A stretch of DNA of 64,000 nucleotides from Solirubrobacter pauli (lineage in GTDB: Bacteria; Actinomycetota; Thermoleophilia; Solirubrobacterales; Solirubrobacteraceae): NCBI RefSeq assembly GCF_003633755.1, contig NZ_RBIL01000001.1, positions 2,217,426-2,281,425 on the forward strand, read 5' to 3'. Position numbers and translations under genes: made by a program. The notes under the pieces were generated by a model. The model had not been told where the DNA came from. It saw nothing but the letters and a program-made list of their open reading frames with translations, and searched no databases. Below, in pieces: positions 1 to 9,227 of the stretch. The first letter of the stretch is position 1. Each line of letters begins with the position of its first letter.

Positions 1-42
1 AGAACTGCCCGATCGGCCTTGTCAGGCAGATGACGATGCGGT

Positions 43-48
43 TAGTGT
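43..48 (+). promoter_or_regulatory. Putative -10 box (TAGTGT) of the 1657-aa protein gene
   Basis: TAGTGT fits TANNNT and lies 9 nt before the ATG at 58. No Shine-Dalgarno sequence is seen between them, so transcription may begin at or very near the start codon. No clear -35 element is visible. Confidence 0.35.
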
Positions 49-57
49 CGCTCCGAA

Positions 58-3000
58 ATGGGGTGGCGCGCAGCGTTCATCGTCGTGATTGCCGCGCTGG
101 CCCCGGCGCCGGCCGCGTACAGCGCCGTCTTCACCGTCACCGGCGCGGGTGAGGGCGGGACGTGCTCGGGCACGTCGTGCCCGAGCCTGCGGGCCGCGAT
201 CACCGCCGCCGAGGGGACCCGAGCCGAGGCGGATACGATCAACGTCCCCGAAGGCGTGATCGGCATCTCGGGCGACCTGGTCGTGCAGTCGGAGATGACG
301 ATCAATGGGGCCGACGCGCGCAAGACGGTCATCGACGGCGGCGCCAAGTACCGCTTGCGCACCACCGCGAGCGGGATCCTGACCCTGAACCGCTTCACGA
401 TCCGCAACGGCGCGGCGGGTGGCGGCGACATCACCGACGGCGGCGGCATCTACAACGCCGGCCGCCTGAACCTGCAGGACGTGCGGGTCACGGGCAGCAC
501 GGCGGTGCGGGGCGGCGGGATCGCGAACAACCTCGGCATCGTCGTGGCCGACAACCTGCTCGTCGACAACAACGTCGCCACCGGCGCGGGCGGCGGAGGC
601 GGCATCCTCAACGTCGCCGGCCAGGAGCTCCCGGAGCTCAGGGGCTGGCTGATCGTCACCGACACGACGATCTTCAAGAACACCGCCACCGGCACGGGCG
701 GGATCGGCGGCGTCTTCTCGACGGGCACCGGCGCCTCCGTGTCGCTGAACCGCTCGACGATCGCCGACAACGTCGGCAGCGCCACACGGGGCACGGGCGG
801 AATCTTCCCGTCGGGCAACACGCAGGCCACGGGCAGCATCGTCGCCCGCAACCTCGCCGGCAGCGCGACGGTGAACTGCTCCGACCCGCTCACCAGCGGC
901 CTGTTCAGCGTCGAGGACGACACGGACTGCGGGCTCGCGCCCGGCAACCTGAAGCCGCAGCTCGCCACCGCGTTGAGCAACCAGGGCGGCCAGGTCGACG
1001 TCCTGACGATCCCGACCACGAGCGACGCCTTCAACCGGATGCCGTTCGGCGACACCCCGTGCGAGAGCACCGACGCGCGAGGCCTCTCCCGCCCGCAGGG
1101 CACGGCCTGCGACGCGGGTGCGTTCGAGATCGACCAGCCCGCGACCGTGACCATCACGGAGGGGCCGACGGGCACGATCACCTCCACCAGCACCCAGTTC
1201 AACTTCCAGGCCAACGAGCCGGACGTGACCGTCGAGTGCGACCTCACCGGCCCGGGTCAGACCGCGGGCTTCGAGCAGTGCTACAAGTCGAACGCGCAGC
1301 CGTACTCGAACCTCGCGGACGGCCCGTACACGTTCTCGGTGCGCGCCGTCAGCGCCGCGTTCCCGAACCCGACGCCGACCACGCGCAGCTTCGTCGTCAA
1401 CGCCGCGGGCGCGCCGAACACGACGATCACGGGCGGCCCGACCGGCACCGTGGCCTCGACGTCGGCCGCGTTCACGTACACGTCGAGCGAGCCCGGCTCG
1501 ACGTTCCAGTGCGCGCTCGACGGCGCCGCGTTCGGCAACTGCCCGGCGAGCTACACCGGGCTCGCGCAGGGCGGTCACACGTTCCAGGTGCGAGCGGTCG
1601 ACGCCGCCGGTGTCCCCGACGCGACGCCCGCCTCCCGGACCTGGACCGTCGACACCGTCGCGCCGGACACGACGATCGGCAGCGGCCCGACCGGCGCCGT
1701 CGCCAGCACGACCGCGACGTTCACGTTCACCTCGCCCGAGAGCGGCGTGAACTTCCAGTGCGCGCTGGACGGCGGCGCGTTCGCGTCCTGCCCGGTCAAC
1801 TACACCGGACTCGCGCAGGGCGCGCACACGTTCCAGGTCCGCGCCGTCGACGCCGTCGGAAACGCCGACGCGACGCCCGCGTCCCGGACCTGGACCGTCG
1901 ACACGATCGCGCCCACGGTGACCATCGACACGTCCCCGGCGCGGACGAACGACACCACGCCGTCGTTCACGTTCAGCGCCAATGAGGCCGGCGTGGGCTT
2001 CCAGTGCCGGACGGACGGTGGCGCGTTCGGGGCGTGCACGTCCCCGTACACGACCGCGACGCTGGCCGAGGGCAGCCACACCGTCGAGGTGCGCGCCACG
2101 GACGCCGCCGGCAACCAGGGCGCCGCCGCGAGCCGCACGATCGTGGTCGACACGACCGCCCCGGCCGCCCCGGTCATCGGCACGGGCCCGACCAGCCCGA
2201 CCGCCGACAGCACGCCGACCTTCTCGTTCACGGGCGAGGCGGGCGCGAAGTTCGAGTGCCGGGTCGACAGCGCCGCGTTCGCCGCGTGCACCTCCCCGCA
2301 CACGACCGCGGCGCTCGCGGACGGCGCCCGGACGTTCCAGGTGCGCGCCGTCGACGCGGCGGGCAACGCCAGCCCCGCCGCCTCGCGGTCGATCACCGTC
2401 GACACCACGGCGCCCGCCCCGCCGACCTTCACCTCCCCGGCCGACAACGCGCTGCTCGCGGTCGGCACCGTGGACCTCCGCGGCACGGCCGAGGCGAACG
2501 CGACGGTGCAGCTGACCGAGGGCGCGACGTCGGCCGGCAGCTCGCCCGTGTCGGCCACGAGCACGTGGAACGTGATCGTCACGCCCACCGACGGCACGCA
2601 CACCTACTCGGCGCGGACGATCGACGCCGCCGGCAACCAGAGCACGGCGGTGACGCGTACGATCCGGATCGACACGCAGCCGCCGGACACGACGATCGCC
2701 ACCGGCCCGTCCGGGACGACCGGCGACACGACCCCGACCTGGACCTTCACCGCGTCCGAGGCGGGCTCCACGTTCGAGTGCGCGCTCGACGGCGCCCCCC
2801 ACAGCGCCTGCGCGACGCCGTTCACCGCGCCGACGCTGGCGCCCGGCACGCACACGCTGAGCGTCCGCGCCGTCGACCCGGCCGGCAACCGCGACAACAC
2901 GCCCGCGACGCGGACGATCCTCGTCGACACCTCGGCCCCCTCGGTGACGATCACGGATGGCCCGCGCACGCGGACGAACGACACCACCCCGACCTTCACG

Positions 3001-5031
3001 TTCAGCGCCGAGACGGGCGCGACGCTCGCGTGTCGCGTGGACGCGGCGGCCTTCGCGACCTGCTCGAGCCCGCACACGACGGCCGTGCTCGCGGAGGGCC
3101 AGCACACGTTCGAGGTCCGCGCCACCGACACCGCGGGGAACACCGCCACGGACCAGCGCGTGTTCACGGTCGACACGATCACGCCGCCCGCGCCCACGAT
3201 CACGTGGACGACTCCCCCCACCGACAGCACGCCGACGTTCACGTTCGCGAGCGAGACGGGTGCGACGTTCGACTGCCGGCTCGACGGCGCCGGGTTCGCC
3301 CCCTGCCAGACGCCGCTCACGACGGCGCTGCTCACGGAGGGCCCGCACCGCCTGGATGTGCGCGCGACCGACGCCGCCGGCAACCAGAGCGCCGCCGTCG
3401 GGCTCGACTTCACGGTCGACACCCTCGCGCCGAGCCCGCCGGTGATCTCGACGCCGACGGCCAACCAGTGGCTCACGGCGTCGTTCGTCACCGTCAGCGG
3501 CACGGCCGAGGCGGGCGCGTCGGTCGAGCTCCGCGAGGGCCAGTTCACGCGCGGCACGACGACCGCGACCGGCGGCACCTGGTCGATCACGGTCAACCCG
3601 GCGACCGACGGCACGCACACCTACGAGGCGACCGCCCGCGACACGGCCGGCAACACCAGCGCGGCCGCGACGCGCACGTTCCGCGTGGACACCGTCGCCC
3701 CCGCCGCGCCGGTGATCAACACCGCGACCGCGACCGGCGCGACCGTGACGCTCTCCGGCACGACCGAGCAGGACGCGACGATCCTGCTCTTCGACGGCGC
3801 GACCCAGGTCGGCACGGTCGCGGCCTCCGGCACCGGCTGGACCCGCGCGTTCACCAACGTCGCCGACGGCACGCACAGCTACACGGCCCGCGCCCGTGAC
3901 GCGGCGGGAAACACGGGTGCCGCGTCGGCGGCCCGGTCCGTGCTCGTCGACACCGGCCCTCCGGCCGCGCCCACGGTCACCGGCCCCAGCGGCCCGACCA
4001 ACCAGAGCACGCCCACGTTCACCTTCGCGGGCGAGACGACCGACTTCGCGTGCACGCTCGACGGCGCCCCGTTCGACTGCGTCTCCCCGTTCACCCCTCA
4101 GGCGCTCGCCGACGGGCCGCACGTGTTTACGGTGAAGGTCTTCGACGCCGCCGGCAACGCGAGCGCCGTCACCTCGCGCAGCTTCACCGTCGACACCGCC
4201 CAGCCGGCCCCGCCCGACGTCAGCGGCCCGGCCGGCGCGACGACCGACCCCAACCCGGTGTTCGCGTTCACGGCCGCCGAGTCCACGGTCGAGTGCCGGC
4301 TGGACGGCCCCGGCGGGCCCGGCGGCTTCGGCGCGTGCGCGTCGCCGAAGACCTTCAACGCGCTGGCGCCCGGCGCCTACGTGTTCTTCGTGCGCACGAC
4401 GGACGCGGCCGGCAACCAGTCGACGACCCAGCGGGCGTTCACGGTCACGCAGGTGCAGCAGGCGACGCCCACGCCGACGCCGACGTCGACGGTCGGGCCT
4501 GCGCAGACGCCGCAGACCGTCGTCGTCACGCCCAAGCCGGGCGGCACGGTGCTGGTCAAGGCCAAGGGCGAGACCACGTTCGCGCCGCTGGACGTGACGA
4601 AGGGCATCCCGCTCGGGTCCGAGGTGGACGTCCGCAAGGGCCGCGTGACGCTGACGTCGATCCCGCGCCCGGGCGCCGCTCCGCAGTCCGCCGACTTCTA
4701 CGGCGGCATCTTCCTCGTGACCCAGCGGGGCGGGATCACCGACCTCAAGCTGAGCGAGCCGCTCACGGGGTGTCCGAAGAGCGGCAAGGCCAGCGCCGCC
4801 GCGGGCAAGAAGTCCCGCAAGCTGTGGGGCAACGGCAAGGGCTCGTTCCGCACGTCCGGCAAGTACTCCGCCGCGACCATCCGCGGCACGATCTGGCTCG
4901 TGCAGGACACCTGCACGACCACGCTGACCCGCGTGACGCAGGGCACCGTGCAGGTCCAGGACTTCGTCAAGAAGACGAAGGTCCTGGTCAAGAAGGGCAA
5001 GCCCTACACGGCGCGCGCCAAGCGGCGCTAG
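58..5031 (+). CDS. Giant secreted multi-Ig-like repeat protein (1657 aa)
   Basis: A signal peptide occupies about residues 1-23 (hydrophobic core after MGWR, ending AYSA). Residues about 24-350 look like a right-handed beta-helix region of the CSLREAI/polymorphic-repeat kind (SLRAAITAA, then Asn/Gly-rich segments such as NGGGI-type turns). Next come about 13 Ig/cadherin-like modules of 80-95 residues. Most end in a TVDTxAP linker and carry a Cys pair (FxCxLDG...C). Three modules (from about 2430, 3440 and 3700) lack the Cys pair and instead carry a GTAEA-type sequence. After a TPTPTPTST hinge the last 170 residues form a FecR-like domain with a basic tail (KKTKVLVKKGKP). It is probably a cell-surface or extracellular structural protein; ligand unknown. 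Its stop codon directly abuts the stop of thiG, which is on the other strand. Confidence 0.8.
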   Translation: MGWRAAFIVVIAALAPAPAAYSAVFTVTGAGEGGTCSGTSCPSLRAAITAAEGTRAEADTINVPEGVIGISGDLVVQSEMTINGADARKTVIDGGAKYRLRTTASGILTLNRFTIRNGAAGGGDITDGGGIYNAGRLNLQDVRVTGSTAVRGGGIANNLGIVVADNLLVDNNVATGAGGGGGILNVAGQELPELRGWLIVTDTTIFKNTATGTGGIGGVFSTGTGASVSLNRSTIADNVGSATRGTGGIFPSGNTQATGSIVARNLAGSATVNCSDPLTSGLFSVEDDTDCGLAPGNLKPQLATALSNQGGQVDVLTIPTTSDAFNRMPFGDTPCESTDARGLSRPQGTACDAGAFEIDQPATVTITEGPTGTITSTSTQFNFQANEPDVTVECDLTGPGQTAGFEQCYKSNAQPYSNLADGPYTFSVRAVSAAFPNPTPTTRSFVVNAAGAPNTTITGGPTGTVASTSAAFTYTSSEPGSTFQCALDGAAFGNCPASYTGLAQGGHTFQVRAVDAAGVPDATPASRTWTVDTVAPDTTIGSGPTGAVASTTATFTFTSPESGVNFQCALDGGAFASCPVNYTGLAQGAHTFQVRAVDAVGNADATPASRTWTVDTIAPTVTIDTSPARTNDTTPSFTFSANEAGVGFQCRTDGGAFGACTSPYTTATLAEGSHTVEVRATDAAGNQGAAASRTIVVDTTAPAAPVIGTGPTSPTADSTPTFSFTGEAGAKFECRVDSAAFAACTSPHTTAALADGARTFQVRAVDAAGNASPAASRSITVDTTAPAPPTFTSPADNALLAVGTVDLRGTAEANATVQLTEGATSAGSSPVSATSTWNVIVTPTDGTHTYSARTIDAAGNQSTAVTRTIRIDTQPPDTTIATGPSGTTGDTTPTWTFTASEAGSTFECALDGAPHSACATPFTAPTLAPGTHTLSVRAVDPAGNRDNTPATRTILVDTSAPSVTITDGPRTRTNDTTPTFTFSAETGATLACRVDAAAFATCSSPHTTAVLAEGQHTFEVRATDTAGNTATDQRVFTVDTITPPAPTITWTTPPTDSTPTFTFASETGATFDCRLDGAGFAPCQTPLTTALLTEGPHRLDVRATDAAGNQSAAVGLDFTVDTLAPSPPVISTPTANQWLTASFVTVSGTAEAGASVELREGQFTRGTTTATGGTWSITVNPATDGTHTYEATARDTAGNTSAAATRTFRVDTVAPAAPVINTATATGATVTLSGTTEQDATILLFDGATQVGTVAASGTGWTRAFTNVADGTHSYTARARDAAGNTGAASAARSVLVDTGPPAAPTVTGPSGPTNQSTPTFTFAGETTDFACTLDGAPFDCVSPFTPQALADGPHVFTVKVFDAAGNASAVTSRSFTVDTAQPAPPDVSGPAGATTDPNPVFAFTAAESTVECRLDGPGGPGGFGACASPKTFNALAPGAYVFFVRTTDAAGNQSTTQRAFTVTQVQQATPTPTPTSTVGPAQTPQTVVVTPKPGGTVLVKAKGETTFAPLDVTKGIPLGSEVDVRKGRVTLTSIPRPGAAPQSADFYGGIFLVTQRGGITDLKLSEPLTGCPKSGKASAAAGKKSRKLWGNGKGSFRTSGKYSAATIRGTIWLVQDTCTTTLTRVTQGTVQVQDFVKKTKVLVKKGKPYTARAKRR

Positions 5032-6027
<996 letters not shown>

Positions 6028-6031
<4 letters not shown>

Positions 6032-7131
6032 GCGGCAACTCCGGCGAATCGTTGGGGGTTGGCGGGCGCCGCCCAGTCAGGCAGTGGCTCGCCGGCGAGG
6101 ACCGCGGCGACCAGGTCGGCGGTGACGGGCGTGAGCAGGATGCCGTTGCGGAAGTGGCCCGTCGCCCAGACGAGGCCGTCCAGCGCGCCCGGGCCGATCG
6201 CCGGCAGGTTGTCCGGCGTCGCGGGCCGCAGCCCGGCGATCAGCTCCTCGATCTCGAGCTCGAAGACGCCGGGGACGAGCTCGGAGAGGTCGCGCAGCAG
6301 CTCGTAGACGCCGCCCGCCGTGGGCGTCGTGTCCCAGCCGCGCTCCTCCATCGTCGCGCCGAGCACGTAGCGGCCGTCACCGCGCGGGACGAAGTACGCC
6401 TGCTCGCCGCGGATCGTGCGCTCGACCAGCCCCGGCCCGCTGCGATCGCGCAGGCGCAGCACCTGCCCCTTGACCGGCCGGACGGGGACGCGCGCGGCGG
6501 CCGGGAGGTCGAGCTTGGCGACGTCGACGCCCGCGGCGATCACGACCTGGTCGGCGCGGACGGTGCCCTCGGGCGTGATCACGCCGGTGACGCGCTGCCC
6601 GTCGACCAGCAGGCCGGTGGCCCGGGCGTGGTCGTAGACGGTGACCTTGTTGCGGAGCGCGGCGACGAGCTTGCGGGGATCGATCGAGTGGTCGCCCTCG
6701 ATCTCCAGCGCGAGCCGGACCGTCGGCGCGAGCGCGGGCTCGAGCTTGCGCGCCTGGGACGGGCGCAGCCGCTCCACGGGCAGCCCGAGGCCGCGGCGGA
6801 ACTCGGCCAGGCGGTCCAGCGCCTCGGCCTCGTCACGGTCGCGGGCGACGACGAGCGTGCCCACGGAGCGCAGGCCCGGATCCTCGAGCTCGGCGCAGAA
6901 GTCGGCGTAGCGGCGGGCGCTCTCGAGCCCGAGCTGGAGCAGGCTGCCCTCGCCGAACTCGGCCTCGGACACGGGCGCGAGCATGCCGGCGGCGACGTGC
7001 CAGGCCCCGGGCTCCCCCGCGTCGATCACGACTGCGCGCGCGCCGCGCTGCTCCGCGCGCCACGCGCAGGCGAGCCCGATCGGACCGCCGCCGACGACGG
7101 CGACGTCGAAGCTCTCTGACTGCGCTGCCAC
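6028..7131 (-). CDS. thiO: Glycine oxidase ThiO (FAD-dependent)
   Basis: FAD-dependent D-amino-acid-oxidase-fold enzyme that oxidises glycine to iminoglycine (dehydroglycine) for thiazole formation. An N-terminal Rossmann motif (VVGGGPIGLACAW) binds FAD, and C-terminal GLRPATPDNLPAIGP and WATGHFRNGILL motifs are typical of the family. Length is 367 aa. The GTG start at 7131 is placed by the GGGAGG ribosome site at 7144-7149, which also forms the 3' edge of the TPP riboswitch. It is the first gene of thiO-thiS-thiG, and ThiO rather than ThiH indicates the aerobic route. Confidence 0.95.
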
Positions 7132-7143
7132 TGGTACTGCCTG

Positions 7144-7232
7144 CCTCCCTACGCCGGCACGACCCGGATCAGGTTCGACGGTCGGCGCCCCGCTGGCACC
7201 CTCTCAGCCCGAGTCTGCGGGCTCCCGTGTTC
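7144..7232 (-). promoter_or_regulatory. TPP riboswitch (THI element) controlling thiOSG
   Basis: Read on the minus strand, the two hallmark cores are present: CTGAGAGGGTGCCAGC at about 7192-7207, and GAACCTGATCCGGGT at 7162-7176 followed by GCCGGCGTAGGGA. The arm GGGAGCCCG...CGGGCTGAGA forms P2 and P3. The 3' edge contains GGGAGG, which is also the thiO Shine-Dalgarno sequence. This suggests translational control by TPP: ligand-stabilised P1 would hide the ribosome site. No terminator stem is seen between the aptamer and thiO. Confidence 0.95.
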
Positions 7233-7257
7233 TGCGGTTCATGGTATCCCCTGGTGG

Positions 7258-7881
7258 GTGACCCCACGCGAGCGCCTGTCCACCGCGCGCCTGTATCTCG
7301 TCTGCCCCGCCCGCTCGCGCGAGTGGATCGCGGCGGCGGTGCGCGGCGGCGTCGACCTGATCCAGCTGCGCGACAAGACGCTCGACGACGCGGGGGTGCT
7401 CGAAGCGGCGAAGGCGTTCGTCGGTCACGACGCGCTGTTCATCCTCAACGACCGGCCGGACCTCGTGGAGGCGTGCGGCGCCGACGGCGTGCACGTCGGC
7501 CAGGACGACGAGTCGCCGGCCGCGGCCCGCGCGCTGATCGGTCCCGACCGGATCCTCGGCCGGTCCACGCACGAGCCGGCGCAGGCCGCCGCGGCGGACG
7601 CGGACCCCGCGGTCGACTACGTGGCCGTCGGCCCGGTCCACGCGACGCCGACCAAGCCCGGCCGCCCCGCCGCCGGCCTGCACTACGTCGCGCACGCCGC
7701 CGACACCGTGCGCAAGCCGTGGTTCGCGATCGGCGGCCTCGACGCCGCCAACGTGCACGAGGTGGTCGAGCGCGGCGCGACGCGGATCGTGGTCGTGCGC
7801 GCCATCACCGAGGCCGAGGACCCCGAGGCGGCGGCGCGCGAGCTGCGCTCCGCCCTCGAAGAGACCTCCATTGTCCGCTGA
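7258..7881 (+). CDS. thiE: Thiamine-phosphate synthase ThiE
   Basis: TIM-barrel enzyme joining HMP pyrophosphate and thiazole phosphate to thiamine phosphate. Length is 207 aa with a GTG start. Family motifs are IQLRDKT near residue 40, FILNDRPDL, GVHVGQDD, GRSTH, DYVAVGPVHATPTKPG and FAIGGLDAANV. It is divergent from thiO. The riboswitch core reads only toward thiO, so thiE is apparently not under it. The gene overlaps the next ORF by 11 nt, suggesting one transcript. Confidence 0.95.
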   Translation: MTPRERLSTARLYLVCPARSREWIAAAVRGGVDLIQLRDKTLDDAGVLEAAKAFVGHDALFILNDRPDLVEACGADGVHVGQDDESPAAARALIGPDRILGRSTHEPAQAAAADADPAVDYVAVGPVHATPTKPGRPAAGLHYVAHAADTVRKPWFAIGGLDAANVHEVVERGATRIVVVRAITEAEDPEAAARELRSALEETSIVR

Positions 7882-8419
7882 AGACGCAGACCTCGAGGCC
7901 GCCCGCGAGGCCGCGCGGCGCGACTTCGCACGCGAGCAGGCCGAAGCCGAGGCGGCCCGCGACACCGCGCGTCGCGAGAAGGCCGCACGCCAAGAGCCCA
8001 ACGCGCAGATGCGGCGCGGGTACGCCCGCGGACGCGCCCGGGACGAGGCGATCCGCGCGCAGCTGACGCCGCTCGGGCCGGACGAGCGGCCTCTCGGGCT
8101 CAAGCTGGCGTTCGCGCTCGTGCTCGTGGTGTGCGGCGCGAACGCGATCCTCGCCGTCACGCACGAGGACTACGGGTACGCGGCGTTGTTCGCGGTCGGC
8201 GGCGTCGCGCTCGCGGCCGGGCTGTGGGGGCGCGTGTACGCGGTCGTGCTGCTCGTCGAGGCGTTGCTCGCGCTCGCGATCATCTTCGCCATCCTCGCGC
8301 TGCTGTTCGCCCAGACCGTGCTGCAGGCGGCGGCGATCGCGGGGGTCGTGATCGCGTGCAGCCCGGTCTTCTGGCTGCTCATCCGCGTGATGGCGCGGAT
8401 GCAGGTGCCGCGGCAGTGA
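7871..8419 (+). CDS. Membrane protein with charged N-terminal helix, unknown function
   Basis: 182 aa. Residues 1-65 form an Ala/Glu/Arg-rich, probably coiled-coil segment (EAAREAARRDFAREQ). Three to four transmembrane segments follow (LKLAFALVLVVCGANAIL; ALFAVGGVALAAGLWG; VVLLVEALLALAIIFAILALL; AIAGVVIACSPVFWLL). The TTG start at 7871 is inferred from the overlap with thiE and a weak GAAGAGA ribosome site; the first in-frame ATG would lose the helical segment. Its stop overlaps the GTG start of the next gene. I do not recognise a family. Confidence 0.65.
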   Translation: MSAEDADLEAAREAARRDFAREQAEAEAARDTARREKAARQEPNAQMRRGYARGRARDEAIRAQLTPLGPDERPLGLKLAFALVLVVCGANAILAVTHEDYGYAALFAVGGVALAAGLWGRVYAVVLLVEALLALAIIFAILALLFAQTVLQAAAIAGVVIACSPVFWLLIRVMARMQVPRQ

Positions 8420-9150
8420 CCGCGGCGGAGGCGATCGCGGTCGCCGCGGCCGGCTTCGGCGCGGGTGGCGTGAACACGATCGTCGGCTCGGGGTCGCTGA
8501 TCACGTTCCCGACGCTGCTCGCCGTCGGCTACCCGTCGGTGGTCGCGAACGTGTCCAACTCGGTCGGGCTCGTGCCGGGCGGGATCAGCGGCGCGATCGG
8601 CTACCGGCGCGAGCTGCGCGGCCAGTGGCGGCGGGTCGGCTTCCTCGCCGTCGGCACGACGATCGGCGCGCTGCTCGGCGGCATCCTGCTGCTCGAGCTG
8701 CCCGAGTCCGTGTTCGACGCGGTCGTCCCGATCCTGATCCTGCTCGCGGCGGTGTTGATGGCCGTCAAGCGCACGCCCGCCGCGCACGCCGACCACGAGC
8801 GCAACGCGGCCGGCATCAGCGCCTCGTTCGCCACCGGCATCTACGGCGGCTACTTCGGCGCGGCGCAGGGGATCATCCTGATGTCGCTGCTGCGCTTCTG
8901 CTACCCGGACGACCTGCAGCGGATCAACGCGGTCAAGATCGTCTGCACGGCGGTCGCGAACGGGGTCGCGGCGGTGCTGTTCATCGCGGTGGCGGACGTC
9001 GCCTGGGAAGCCGCGGCGCTGATCGCCGTCGGCTCGATCGTCGGCGCGCAGGTGGCCGCCAAGTACGGGCGCCACATCCCCTCCGAGGTGCTGCGCTGGG
9101 TCGTGGTGGTCGTGGCGACGATCGTCGCGGTGATCCTGCTCGTGACCTGA
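8416..9150 (+). CDS. TSUP (TauE/SafE) family transporter
   Basis: A 244-aa membrane protein of the sulfite-exporter TauE/SafE family, which moves small sulfur-containing or organic anions. Two repeated halves begin FGAGGVNTIVGSGSLITFP and TGIYGGYFGAAQGIILM, with about 7-8 hydrophobic helices. The GTG at 8416 overlaps the preceding stop and gives the usual family N-terminus; the open frame extends further upstream, but that part runs antiparallel to family expectations inside the previous gene. The place after thiE hints at sulfur or thiamine traffic but does not show a substrate. Confidence 0.85.
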   Translation: MTAAEAIAVAAAGFGAGGVNTIVGSGSLITFPTLLAVGYPSVVANVSNSVGLVPGGISGAIGYRRELRGQWRRVGFLAVGTTIGALLGGILLLELPESVFDAVVPILILLAAVLMAVKRTPAAHADHERNAAGISASFATGIYGGYFGAAQGIILMSLLRFCYPDDLQRINAVKIVCTAVANGVAAVLFIAVADVAWEAAALIAVGSIVGAQVAAKYGRHIPSEVLRWVVVVVATIVAVILLVT

Positions 9151-9182
9151 GCGGGACGGCGCCACGGAGGCTCGCTCCAACC

Positions 9183-9227
9183 ACTGAGTCAAGTTCTCAC
9201 CAAAGCGGTCGAGAAGTGGACCATGAC
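9183..9227 (+). repeat. Duplicated start-region element, copy 1
   Basis: ACTGAGTCAAGTT at 9183-9195, then 14 nt of unrelated sequence, then CGAGAAGTGGACCATGAC at 9210-9227, which includes the ATG of the repeat protein. The same two boxes with the same 14-nt spacing recur at 13358-13402. The boxes may be a promoter or 5'UTR signal kept after tandem duplication. Confidence 0.75.

Noticed and set aside
22-4122. A 1366-codon open frame on the minus strand opposite the Ig-repeat gene
   Set aside because: It is the mirror of the plus-strand gene in a GC-rich codon pattern, is Arg/Gly/Val-rich with no signal peptide or motif, and conflicts with the clear secretion signal and repeats on the plus strand.
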